Positions 1-7,649 of a stretch of 10,745 nt of DNA are shown in pieces. The position numbers and the translations under genes are program-made. The DNA comes from Pseudomonadota bacterium (GTDB lineage: Bacteria; Desulfobacterota; JADFVX01), in contig JADFVX010000024.1 in NCBI GenBank assembly GCA_015222755.1, forward strand, positions 1 to 10,745. Direction: 5' to 3'. The notes beneath the pieces were generated by a model, which saw only the letters and a list, made by a program, of their open reading frames with translations, was not told where the DNA came from and did not search any database. Position 1 is the stretch's first letter. Every line of letters starts with the position of its first letter.

Positions 1-513
1 GGGTATAGAAAGGTAGTGCCGGAAACGGGACGTGTGGCGATTAATCGTTTTTTTAATAACCTCCTGTTTCCTGTTCGTTTTGTAAATAATGTGCTCCAGT
101 TTAAGATTAAAGAGGCAGGTACAGAGCTGGGGCGTTTTTGTATTAACAGCACTGTAGGAATCCTCGGATTCAGGGACCCCGCAAAAGAATGGCTTGGCCT
201 TGAGGCTTATCCCGAGGATTTCGGCCAGACCCTTGGACATTACGGCATAGGTGGCGGTTTTCACATAGTCCTGCCCATCCTCGGCCCCTCCAACCTGCGC
301 GACACAATAGCCTTTGTTCCCGACCACTTTCTTGATCCCGTCACATACGTAAAGGATGATGAGTCTGAACTTGGTATACGCGCCTTTAACACAATCAACT
401 ACAGTTCACTGCATATCGGTGAATATGAGAGCCTGAAGAAGGATGCCCTGGATCTTTATACCTTCCTCAGGGACGCCTATGAACAAAAAAGAGAAAAGGA
501 TATAAAGGAATAG
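1..513 (+). CDS. mlaA: MlaA/VacJ family outer-membrane lipoprotein, 3' part
   Basis: This is the C-terminal part of an MlaA (VacJ) lipoprotein, the outer-membrane component that removes mislocalised phospholipids from the outer leaflet and passes them to periplasmic MlaC. The frame is open from base 1 (it reads GYRKVVPETGR), so the gene starts upstream and the GTG at 16 is not a true start. The signal peptide and lipobox lie outside the window. Family hallmarks are visible: RFFNNLLFPVRFVNNVLQ early on, INSTVGILGFRDPA, EDFGQTLG at about 214-237, and LPILGPSNLRD at about 271-303. The C-terminus is Lys/Glu-rich. The stop is two bases before the mlaC start, so the two genes are almost certainly co-transcribed. 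The family assignment is secure, while the exact lipid cargo is inferred from the family. Confidence 0.93.
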   Translation, partial: GYRKVVPETGRVAINRFFNNLLFPVRFVNNVLQFKIKEAGTELGRFCINSTVGILGFRDPAKEWLGLEAYPEDFGQTLGHYGIGGGFHIVLPILGPSNLRDTIAFVPDHFLDPVTYVKDDESELGIRAFNTINYSSLHIGEYESLKKDALDLYTFLRDAYEQKREKDIKE

Positions 514-515
514 AC

Positions 516-1121
516 ATGAAAAGGCTTCTAATCTTATCACTATGCATACTGCTCCTTGGAAGCTCGCCTGCATCGGCCGATACCGGTACAGAGGTAAGGG
601 AGCTTCTCAGGGCTAAAATAGATGCAGTTGTCGCACTTCTTCGCCAGAAGGATATGGAAAAATCGCTACGTAAAGACAATATTCTGGAGCTTATAAAGCC
701 CATATTTGATTTCAAAAAGATGGCAAAGCTGACCTTGGGTAGAAAACACTGGCCGGGCCTTTCGCCTGAAAAGAAGGAGGAATTTTCAGATCTCTTTGTC
801 CGAAAGATGCAGGATTCCTACATTGAAAAGCTGGATCTTTACGAGGATGAAGAGGTGGTCTACGAGGAGCCTCTCATCATAAAGAGAAAGGTACATGTTC
901 CGATAAACTTTGTCTCCAAGGACGACAAGATATCAATGCTCTACAAGTTCTACCGCTCAAAAGAACTCGGCTGGCAGATATACGATGTGGAGTTGCAGGG
1001 CGTGAGTGTAATCCAGACTTACCGTACGCAGTTTAATGACGTATTGAAAAATGGCACAATAGATGACCTTATGGCAAAGCTTGATAAGAGTGATGAGTTT
1101 AAGGCTGTTGATGTCAAGTAG
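516..1121 (+). CDS. mlaC: MlaC family periplasmic phospholipid-binding protein
   Basis: This 201-residue protein belongs to the MlaC/Ttg2D (toluene tolerance) family of soluble periplasmic carriers, which shuttle phospholipids between outer-membrane MlaA and an inner-membrane transporter. A signal peptide covers residues 1-21 (Lys-Arg n-region, Leu-rich core, likely cleavage after ASA). The mature part carries the expected family landmarks: IFDFKKMAKLTLG near residues 63-75, HWPGLSPEKKEEF near 78-90, and a C-terminal GWQIYDVELQGVSVIQTYR block near 152-170. Its length is typical for the family. AAAGGA stands about 7 bases before the ATG, and the gene follows mlaA by 2 bases. A relative, HpnM, is paired with an RND transporter (HpnN) in hopanoid gene clusters, which resembles the arrangement here. 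The specific cargo cannot be read from the sequence. Confidence 0.92.
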   Translation: MKRLLILSLCILLLGSSPASADTGTEVRELLRAKIDAVVALLRQKDMEKSLRKDNILELIKPIFDFKKMAKLTLGRKHWPGLSPEKKEEFSDLFVRKMQDSYIEKLDLYEDEEVVYEEPLIIKRKVHVPINFVSKDDKISMLYKFYRSKELGWQIYDVELQGVSVIQTYRTQFNDVLKNGTIDDLMAKLDKSDEFKAVDVK

Positions 1122-1141
1122 GAGGGGTAGGGGCCCAACCT

Positions 1142-3676
1142 ATGCTTAGGCGTTTTTACGAATACGGGGTACTTGCCTATCCCAAAACGGTTCTACTACT
1201 ACTCATCATTGCAATCGGTTTTCTCGGCCAGCAGGCGATACGCCTCGAAGTTGATGCCTCTGCCGAAACACTCGTCCTCGAAGATGATGAAGACCTCCGG
1301 TATACGCGGGCCGTCAGTGCACGTTACGGCAATGCAGATTTTCTTGTCGTGTCTTTTACTCCCAATAAAGATCTTCTCTCCGACCATACACTAAAGGTTA
1401 TCGCCGATCTGAAACGAGACCTTACGGCACTGGAAGGAGTTGATTCTGTAGTCTCCATACTTGATGTGCCTCTACTGGAAAGCCCTCCCCTTCCCGTGAA
1501 GGAGATGGTAAAAAATGTCCGTACTATAGAATCGCCCGATGTGGACAGGGCCATGGCGCGTAAAGAGTTTATAAACAGCCCCATCTACCGCAACCTCATA
1601 GTAAGTCCCGATTTTAAGACAACAGCCATTCAGGTAAAGCTCCCTGAAGACAAGCCTTATACCGACCTGCGGAACCGCCGTAACAGCCTGAAGGATAAGC
1701 TGAAACTGGGTACTATTACAGATGCTGAATATAGTGAGCTTGAGCAGGTTCTTGTGGATTTCAAGGCCTACCGGGACAAGACGCGTATAAAACAGCATGA
1801 GAATATAGTGCAGGTAAGAAAGGTGCTGGACGCCTACCGCCACGAGGGTGACCTCTTCCTTGGCGGTGTCAGTATGATAGCCGATGACCTTATAACTTAT
1901 GTAAAGAACGACCTCAGGATCTTCGGTCTCGGCGTACTAGGCTTTCTGGTGCTCACACTCTGGGTGATCTTCCGCCAGAAGCGCTGGGTACTTATACCGA
2001 TTTTGTGCTGCACCTTCTCTGTTATAGCTACCTGCGGCATACTGGGGTTTTTCGGCTGGGAGGTTACGGTCATCTCATCCAATTTTGTTGCCATACAGCT
2101 TATCATCACCATGGCGATAACCCTGCATCTCACAGTGCGCTACAGGGAACTGCTGGGTCAGGATCCCGACCTTGACCACTTCGAACTTCTCTTGCAGACA
2201 GTGCTCTTTATGGCAAAACCCTGTCTTTTTGCCGTACTTACCACCGTTGCAGGTTTCAGTTCTCTCATACTATGCGATATCCTGCCCGTTATAAACTTCG
2301 GCTGGATGATGAGTGCAGGGATAACAGTGTCCCTACTGCTTACATTTCTTATATTTCCTGCAACGCTCATACTCTTCGAGAAGAGGCTTCCAAATACCAC
2401 CTTTGAGACACACTTTACACTCACAAGATTTCTTGCCGCCTTTACGGAGCGTTTTCGCTGGTTCATAGTCCTCTCCAGCCTCATAGTCATCGGGCTCAGC
2501 GTGGCCGGTGCAATGCGCTTGCGCGTAGAGAACAGTTTTATAGATTATTTCAAGGAAAGTACAGAGATCTACCAGGGGATGAAGGTTATAGACCAGCAGT
2601 TGGGCGGTACAACTCCCCTTGATATCACTGTCCGCTTTGATGATGACGAGGAGCCAGTTGAACCTGCGCCTTCCAGCGAAGAAGCTGAGTGGGACGATGA
2701 GTTCGATGATTTTGAAGAGGAGTTCGAGGCCACAAAGGGCGAGGCGCAATACTGGTTTACTGCGCACCGCATGGAGCAGGTGGAAAAGATACATGACTAT
2801 CTCGACGCTTTGCCGGAAACGGGCAAGGTGCTTTCCCTTGGCACCATGCTGAAGGTCGGAGAAAAGATCAACAATGGTGAGCCGCTGGACAACTTTAAAC
2901 TAGCCCTTGTATACAACGAACTGCCGGAAAAATTCAAGAAGATAATACTTACTCCCTATGTCTCAGTGGAAGACAGCGAGGTGCGCTTCTTTGTCCGCGT
3001 TCGTGATTCTGAACCCACGCTACGCCGCAACGAACTTATCAAGAAGATACGCGCAGACCTGACTGGCTTTCTGGGTCAAACAGAGGAGAACAGCCGCGTC
3101 ACCGGCCTTTTGGTACTCTACAACAACATGTTGCAGAGCCTCTTTGATTCACAGATACTTACCCTGGGGGCGGTGATGGGAGTGCTCCTTGTCATGTTTA
3201 TGATAGTCTTCAGATCCGTCAAAATAGCGATGATCGCCTTCCTTCCAAACATACTGCCCGTCATATTCATACTGGGCTTTATGGGCTGGATAGGCATACC
3301 GCTTGATATGATGACCATCACCATTGCGGCAATAAGTGTCGGTATTGCCGTAGATGATACGATACATTATATCCACCGTTTCATGAGCGAGTTCAAAAAG
3401 GACGGCAACTATCTCAACACGATGAACCGCTGTCACCGCAGTATCGGTTACGCCATGTACTATACTACGGTAGTCATCGTAATAGGTTTTTCCATACTCG
3501 TCCTTTCCAACTTCATACCCACCATATACTTCGGTCTTCTCACAGGCCTTGCAATGGCAATTGCGCTTCTGGCAGACCTCACATTCCTTCCGGCGCTCTT
3601 TATTATGCTAAAACCTCTTGGCCCGGGTGGCCTTGAGGATGATGATAAGGTGGATTGGCAAGATAGAATAGGGTAG
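1142..3676 (+). CDS. RND/MMPL-type membrane transporter (HpnN-like layout), possible lipid exporter
   Basis: This 844-residue inner-membrane protein has the standard MMPL/RND plan of two halves. Each half is one transmembrane helix, a periplasmic loop, then five helices. Predicted helices lie near residues 14-33, 258-277, 282-304, 309-331, 358-378, 386-411, 439-458, 672-691, 696-718, 722-743, 772-790 and 793-822. The motif GIAVDDTIHYIHRF (about 734-747) is typical of the proton-relay region in the second half. The length is close to that of hopanoid RND transporters (HpnN) and single-chain lipid exporters. The second periplasmic loop contains a very acidic stretch at residues 500-529 with 18 Asp/Glu in 30. 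The start is 20 bases after the mlaC stop; the closest ribosome-binding match is AGGGG 8 bases upstream. Operon position behind mlaA and mlaC suggests lipid transport, but the substrate is inferred. Confidence 0.88.
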   Translation: MLRRFYEYGVLAYPKTVLLLLIIAIGFLGQQAIRLEVDASAETLVLEDDEDLRYTRAVSARYGNADFLVVSFTPNKDLLSDHTLKVIADLKRDLTALEGVDSVVSILDVPLLESPPLPVKEMVKNVRTIESPDVDRAMARKEFINSPIYRNLIVSPDFKTTAIQVKLPEDKPYTDLRNRRNSLKDKLKLGTITDAEYSELEQVLVDFKAYRDKTRIKQHENIVQVRKVLDAYRHEGDLFLGGVSMIADDLITYVKNDLRIFGLGVLGFLVLTLWVIFRQKRWVLIPILCCTFSVIATCGILGFFGWEVTVISSNFVAIQLIITMAITLHLTVRYRELLGQDPDLDHFELLLQTVLFMAKPCLFAVLTTVAGFSSLILCDILPVINFGWMMSAGITVSLLLTFLIFPATLILFEKRLPNTTFETHFTLTRFLAAFTERFRWFIVLSSLIVIGLSVAGAMRLRVENSFIDYFKESTEIYQGMKVIDQQLGGTTPLDITVRFDDDEEPVEPAPSSEEAEWDDEFDDFEEEFEATKGEAQYWFTAHRMEQVEKIHDYLDALPETGKVLSLGTMLKVGEKINNGEPLDNFKLALVYNELPEKFKKIILTPYVSVEDSEVRFFVRVRDSEPTLRRNELIKKIRADLTGFLGQTEENSRVTGLLVLYNNMLQSLFDSQILTLGAVMGVLLVMFMIVFRSVKIAMIAFLPNILPVIFILGFMGWIGIPLDMMTITIAAISVGIAVDDTIHYIHRFMSEFKKDGNYLNTMNRCHRSIGYAMYYTTVVIVIGFSILVLSNFIPTIYFGLLTGLAMAIALLADLTFLPALFIMLKPLGPGGLEDDDKVDWQDRIG

Positions 3677-4215
3677 AGCTTAAGGTAATATTTCATAATG
3701 CTAGACACGTAATCACCTGCCTGCTACAAATCCATCCTGGCTTAATACATAAAAAAACCGATAATCATAAATATACACTCCTGGCTTTAAGTTAAGAGGG
3801 CGAGCCCATGCAGCTCCCGAAGATGAATAGGGATATCTTTACAGGACATGTCCGGCCCATAGAGAACACTAATTTTATTATTAAGGGTTACGTTGATGTT
3901 TCTTGACTAGGTGGGAGGAGAACTGCCACGAGGGGCATTGAGTTGAAAATTAGATTTAGCACTTTGATGGTCTTTATACTCTCTCGACTACCAGGTTTAA
4001 TGCAATACCCCTGAAAATGGTGAATCCAAACACATTCCAGGGCTGCTTCGCTAAGTCCTTAATCAAACGTGTTTTTTGCACAGAAGTGGCTGTCCTTCTA
4101 GAATAGCTTTGGTACTTCTTTCAGGTCGAAACGATTAGCTTCTTTGTTCATATCAATTCTTTTTTTTACCTGAACATAAAAGCTCAGATTAAATTGACAA
4201 CAAAATCAATCCACC
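3677..4215. other. Gene-free convergent intergenic region
   Basis: This 539-base AT-rich gap lies between two converging genes. No convincing open reading frame occurs on either strand; the longest readable stretches are interrupted by stops and lack ribosome-binding sites. No strong rho-independent terminator was found for either neighbour. Visible small structures are a 10-base palindrome GGACATGTCC (3844-3853) and an imperfect inverted repeat, 3931-3948 against 3995-4012 (13 of 18 positions). These could be remnants of a mobile element, but no known family was recognised. Confidence 0.6.
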
Positions 4216-6306
4216 CTAAAAAGACTTGGTCAATAAAATATTAATTTTTTCGACAACACTTTCACCGGCACCAGGCGAATCAGTAACTGCTGAATCATAA
4301 GATATTCCAGCTGTTAATTTTGGGTAATTCACACTTACAAAGAGTTTTGTTAAAGTACGTGTCTGCTGCGCATTATCGGAGATATATGAGTAGCTTCCGC
4401 CAAACCTGACTACTCTCGATAAATAGTAGTCTATTGCCAGGGAATATTCACTGCTTTCTTTAGTCTGCCCCCCGGAAATATCATATTTATTTAAGATGTA
4501 GCCTCCGTTAATATCATATAATTTCCTCCTCAAAAAACCTCCGCCTAGGCGTGAATAAGCAAGTCTCTGCTCAAAGCGGAAGTGCCCTCGATCACCAAAA
4601 TCATTACTCTCCTTTGATAAATTAATGCCCGTTTTACTTTTAAGATTTTTAGTAAACTTATAAATTGCTTCATCATCTATCTCAGTTCGTTTGGTAGAAC
4701 CCTCTCCAGATTCACTTTTGTTCATAGATACTTCCATTTCATTTGAAAACCTTTTTTTTGTATCATAAGTTAAGGTTGTGAGCACGTCTAGGTTCTTGGA
4801 CGTTTGACCATTTAGGTCCTCCTGAGTGCGCGATACACGAAAGTCCGCTTTAAGCCTGTATGAAAACACGGCATCCAAATCTAACTGAGAGATATGTTTT
4901 TCTGTTTTATTACCAGAACTGGTAGACGCTATAATATACCCTTGTGACAAGCCAAAGCTTCTCAACCAACCTCGGCCCCTGTAACGACCTCTCACGCTTA
5001 TATTAAAACTGTCTGACTTACTATCATTCCCACTAAGAGTCTCTGACTTAGATGTGCTATAACCAGATCCCAGCGAAGCACTGTACTTAGCTCCTCTGGC
5101 AGCAAGGTCTAACTTAAGCCTTTGGGATAAGGACCCCAGGCCATTTGAGGAAGCCTTTTTTATAAAGTATTCAGGTCGCACTATCAGCCATGACCGAGGC
5201 CTTATAATTGCCTTCAATTGCTCAGATATAGATTCTATCACAGAAAGATAGGTACCAGCACCGTCTCTAGTGTCATCTTTTTTATACCTGGTATTAGAGT
5301 TCAACTCAAACTTTCGATCAGGAAAATAATCAACTACGAGAGGAAGCTCCAGTGAACGTGAAGTTTTATCAGTTCCTTTTGTGGCGCTATGCCGCGGATA
5401 CAAAAACATGCTCCATATCTTTCGGTAACCCTTCCCAAAAAAAGAAAGCCTGTAGGAAGTGGACTTGCTTGCAAGGCCTTTTTTTCTAGTACGGTATTCC
5501 ATGTCTGTAGATATTTCAAACCAATTTGTAATCCGAAGCCATTCCCGTTCCCCCAGCCTGATTGATGAAGGGACTTGATTTGTAGTAGGTGAATGGGCAA
5601 TATTTCCAATCCTAATAGAGCGGATTTCACTATTTATTGAAGAAATCCGTTTTTCTTCAAGGTCAAGGTGCAGCCAATTAATTCCACGCTGTAAGCTTAA
5701 ATGTGAGAACTTTATCTCTTCATTAAAATCTTTGTAGCCTCTAGTGGAAGCAAAGTAAGACAAGAAAGTCTTAAGCGTTCTCCTATTACCTTTTGTAATA
5801 GAAATCCCATGTTCAGAATAGATTTGAGTCCTTATCTGTGTAGGGAAAGGAACACCATTAGTATTGCCATACGCATTTGTCTCAGCAATGGAACGCTCTT
5901 TATCCCTAGCCATCGCGTATAGGGTTAAGCCTCCTACCCTGGGCTGAATAATAGAGACATCTGCATCCCATGATAAATCACTTGCCGATGGCGAATAACT
6001 GCGATCCTGAATATTTGACGAGTATCTTTGATGGGAATAAGTAAGAAGGATAGAATAAGGGTTGCGACGCCTGTTAAAAACGGCCCCCCTGTTATATGTA
6101 GAAAGGGTCAGGCGCTGAGACAAACTGTCTCCCTCAGTTACAAGTTTCCCATTCTCAGTCGTTTCAACGGCACTATAGCCAAGACTATACGCTCCCCCGG
6201 CAAACCTGAATGCAGCAAGGGCTTCGGAATATCCAGAAAGAATAAAACAAAATACTATGAGGCCAAAAAAAACAGAAGCCGATTGCCTAAGGCTAGTAAA
6301 CAACAT
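4216..6306 (-). CDS. Outer-membrane beta-barrel protein, unassigned family
   Basis: This 696-residue protein is predicted to be an integral outer-membrane barrel. A signal peptide occupies about residues 1-31 (hydrophobic core VFFGLIVFCFIL, likely cleavage near EALA). The rest shows no transmembrane helix. It consists of alternating polar/hydrophobic stretches separated by Ser/Gly/Asn/Asp-rich turns, the signature of many beta-strands. The protein ends in ILLTKSF, a terminal-Phe beta-signal of the kind recognised by the BAM insertion machinery. The mature part has no cysteine, so it is neither a cytochrome nor a lipoprotein. Its length is close to that of MtrB-type conduit barrels, but no family motif was recognised. 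The ATG abuts an AAGGA directly (AAGGAATG), an unusually tight spacing, so initiation may be weak or the start slightly off. The gene has its own predicted promoter and looks AT-richer than its neighbours by eye. Confidence 0.8.
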   Translation of the reverse strand: MLFTSLRQSASVFFGLIVFCFILSGYSEALAAFRFAGGAYSLGYSAVETTENGKLVTEGDSLSQRLTLSTYNRGAVFNRRRNPYSILLTYSHQRYSSNIQDRSYSPSASDLSWDADVSIIQPRVGGLTLYAMARDKERSIAETNAYGNTNGVPFPTQIRTQIYSEHGISITKGNRRTLKTFLSYFASTRGYKDFNEEIKFSHLSLQRGINWLHLDLEEKRISSINSEIRSIRIGNIAHSPTTNQVPSSIRLGEREWLRITNWFEISTDMEYRTRKKGLASKSTSYRLSFFGKGYRKIWSMFLYPRHSATKGTDKTSRSLELPLVVDYFPDRKFELNSNTRYKKDDTRDGAGTYLSVIESISEQLKAIIRPRSWLIVRPEYFIKKASSNGLGSLSQRLKLDLAARGAKYSASLGSGYSTSKSETLSGNDSKSDSFNISVRGRYRGRGWLRSFGLSQGYIIASTSSGNKTEKHISQLDLDAVFSYRLKADFRVSRTQEDLNGQTSKNLDVLTTLTYDTKKRFSNEMEVSMNKSESGEGSTKRTEIDDEAIYKFTKNLKSKTGINLSKESNDFGDRGHFRFEQRLAYSRLGGGFLRRKLYDINGGYILNKYDISGGQTKESSEYSLAIDYYLSRVVRFGGSYSYISDNAQQTRTLTKLFVSVNYPKLTAGISYDSAVTDSPGAGESVVEKINILLTKSF

Positions 6307-6351
6307 TCCTTATAGTAGAACCATCATATTTTCTTATTAAATAACCTTCGA

Positions 6352-6380
6352 CTTGTACCACTTTTTCACCCAATAGTCAA
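6352..6380 (-). promoter_or_regulatory. Predicted sigma70-type promoter of the barrel gene
   Basis: Read on the minus strand, TTGACT (6375-6380, 5 of 6 to the -35 consensus) is followed by a 17-base spacer and TACAAG (6352-6357, 4 of 6 to the -10 consensus). Transcription would start near 6345, giving a leader of about 40 bases before the ATG at 6306. This separates the barrel gene from the cytochrome operon, which ends at a terminator upstream. It is a consensus match only. Confidence 0.45.
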
Positions 6381-6626
6381 TAATCAGTATTTATTGCAAT
6401 TAAATATAAGCCTGCAGCCTACAAGCTGCCTCGACCTGTTCAACTAAGCCATTTAACTTAGCCGGTGAGGAAAGAAAACAGCTATACAGCAAATACCCCT
6501 CCAGCTTGCAATAACAACAGCCCTCTCATTTCCAAGGAGATCGGGAATCCTGGCAAATTACTTTTACCCCGAGAGCAGCTTACACCAGAGAGCTTCACTG
6601 ACTGCGCTGGGCACACCCGAAGGGCA

Positions 6627-6650
6627 TTTTGCCACCTTGTTCAGGCAAAA
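6627..6650. repeat. Perfect 7-bp inverted repeat with 10-base loop
   Basis: TTTTGCC (6627-6633) is the exact reverse complement of GGCAAAA (6644-6650), separated by 10 bases. A second small hairpin, CCC-GAA-GGG, lies at 6616-6624. The pair sits next to CGGGAATGACG and probably belongs to a decayed palindromic repeat. There is no T-tract after it in either direction, so it does not look like a terminator. Confidence 0.5.
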
Positions 6651-6786
6651 CGGGAATGACGATTATGGGAGAGACAGGACTTACACTAAGCAAAGAACCC
6701 TTCAGTACAGCAGGAAGTCTTGTTATTTAGAGGCTGTTAAAATTAAATCCTCAACAAAATCACCAGTGCACAGGACCCAATTTATA

Positions 6787-6808
6787 TTTCCTGGGAAACC
6801 AGGGGAAA
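6787..6808. repeat. Bulged hairpin with GAAA tetraloop
   Basis: TTTCC-TGG (6787-6794) can pair with CCA-(GG)-GGAAA (6799-6808) around a GAAA loop, giving 8 pairs with a two-base bulge. It is not followed by a T-tract on either strand. No riboswitch family could be matched convincingly. Confidence 0.35.
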
Positions 6809-6906
6809 TTCAAGTCAAAGCACTTAAAAAAACAACAACCTAAATCCCTGCTTGAAAGTGCACAAGCCTATGAGGCAAGTGGAAGGTTTCTTCATCAGCA
6901 AAGCAC

Positions 6907-6938
6907 AAAAAAAGGGGATGGGTCAAAGACCCATCCCC
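6907..6938 (-). terminator. Strong rho-independent terminator of the cytochrome operon
   Basis: On the minus strand, GGGGATGGGTC (complement of 6928-6938) pairs perfectly with GACCCATCCCC (complement of 6914-6924) around a TTT loop, giving an 11-bp GC-rich stem. Seven T residues follow at once (A-tract 6907-6913 on the + strand). It begins 21 bases after the tetraheme cytochrome stop codon and is the clearest terminator in the window. Confidence 0.95.
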
Positions 6939-6959
6939 CAAAGTACCTGATACTGTAAC

Positions 6960-7634
6960 TTACTTAATGTGACAAGTAAGGCACAGAGCACTTCCAGTGT
7001 TGGAAGTTCTAAGGAACTTAGTACCTGGAGCAGCCTGTCCGTGAACGTCATGGCAGGAAGCACACTCCATCTGATTAGTCTTGGTTGTACCAGCCTTATA
7101 GAACTTAACTGTACCAGTAACCTCGGCTACAGTCTTGATTCCAGCGGCATCACCATTAGCAGAAACCCTAGAGTAATCAAAACCAATTGGATGATCATCT
7201 GTAAGGCTCTCACCGTCCATAATCAGCGCAGTACCACTAAGAAACTCACCAGTACCACCGATATCACCGTTTACAACGGAAGTACCACCGATAGTGATCG
7301 TACCATCATGACAAGACAGACACTTGTATGAAATGTTGTCTGAAGTGATGACAGAATTCTTAACGGCACTTGTCAGGGTAGCACTACTGGTATAGAGCTC
7401 ATAAGTACCAGTTTGACCAGACCTGTTCCAGAGAGGAATATTCTCAACAGCGTTGTGCGGGGTGTGGCAGAACACACACATCCTGTCCTCAGTAGCACCA
7501 TCAGTAACAGCGTAAGAATTTCCACTGTCACTACTAAAGTCGTGCTTAGAGTTCAAGATTGCGGCTCCAGCCGTCCCAGCATACGCCAGGCTGATCAAAG
7601 ACACCATAATTAACCTAATAATCGCTTTCTTCAT
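6960..7634 (-). CDS. Secreted tetraheme c-type cytochrome
   Basis: This 224-residue exported cytochrome has four CXXCH heme sites: CVFCH (53-57), CLSCH (105-109), CASCH (191-195) and CLTCH (218-222). A Sec signal peptide covers about residues 1-24 (MKKAIIRL..., cleavage near TAGA/A). The whole protein contains exactly eight histidines: the four heme-site ones plus H31, H60, H148 and H198. Every heme can therefore be bis-His ligated with none left over. The spacers are rich in Gly, Ser and Thr, and there is no lipobox or membrane anchor. The chosen start has a perfect AAAGGAGGTGA at 7639-7649. An in-frame ATG at 7691, with its own AAGGAGG, would add 19 residues in front of the signal peptide and is less likely. 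The gene follows the propeller lipoprotein gene and is closed by a strong terminator. A periplasmic shuttle or an extracellular, possibly filament-forming carrier are both possible. Confidence 0.93.
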   Translation of the reverse strand: MKKAIIRLIMVSLISLAYAGTAGAAILNSKHDFSSDSGNSYAVTDGATEDRMCVFCHTPHNAVENIPLWNRSGQTGTYELYTSSATLTSAVKNSVITSDNISYKCLSCHDGTITIGGTSVVNGDIGGTGEFLSGTALIMDGESLTDDHPIGFDYSRVSANGDAAGIKTVAEVTGTVKFYKAGTTKTNQMECASCHDVHGQAAPGTKFLRTSNTGSALCLTCHIK

Positions 7635-7638
7635 TTTC

Positions 7639-7649
7639 TCACCTCCTTT
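7639..7649 (-). promoter_or_regulatory. Perfect Shine-Dalgarno of the tetraheme cytochrome
   Basis: Read on the minus strand this is AAAGGAGGTGA, complementary over 11 bases to the usual 3' end of 16S rRNA. The GGAGG core is 7 bases from the ATG at 7634. It decides the start in favour of the MKKAII methionine and suggests high translation of this gene compared with its operon partners. Confidence 0.9.

Larger units (their letters stand above)
6307..6906. other. Gene-free intergenic region with hairpins and a probable decayed repeat
   Basis: This 600-base stretch lies between the barrel gene and the cytochrome terminator and has no convincing gene. The first 80 bases carry the barrel promoter. 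Around 6525-6661 are GGGAATCC (6543-6550) and CGGGAATGACG (6651-6661), which resemble the ends of dispersed palindromic repeats (GTCATTCCCG...CGGGAATCC) seen in many bacterial genomes. Between them are CCC-GAA-GGG (6616-6624) and a 7-bp stem TTTTGCC/GGCAAAA. Further on is a bulged hairpin with a GAAA loop at 6787-6808. Short readable frames of 60-70 codons exist on the + strand but show no family features or ribosome-binding sites. Confidence 0.55.

Noticed and set aside
2333..2794. A 153-codon minus-strand frame inside the RND transporter gene
   Set aside because: It is a shadow of the transporter, whose family motifs and helix pattern lie in the + frame.
3886..4151. A possible small gene or pseudogene on the minus strand starting MNKEANRFDLKEVPKLF
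   Set aside because: It stops after 17 codons, has further stops downstream in frame, no ribosome-binding site, and no family was recognised.
6763..6840. Possible cyclic-di-GMP (GEMM) riboswitch on the + strand: GCACAGG, a GAAA-capped hairpin and CAAAGC occur in order
   Set aside because: The second stem and its conserved core are not recognisable, and no + strand gene follows; the next gene downstream is encoded on the other strand.
6465..6843. Two short + strand frames (64 and 68 codons)
   Set aside because: No ribosome-binding sites, no recognisable domain, and they overlap the suspected palindromic repeat.
6969..7331. A 120-codon open frame on the + strand
   Set aside because: It is antisense to the tetraheme cytochrome, low in complexity and has no ribosome-binding site. 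The CXXCH frame on the other strand explains the sequence.
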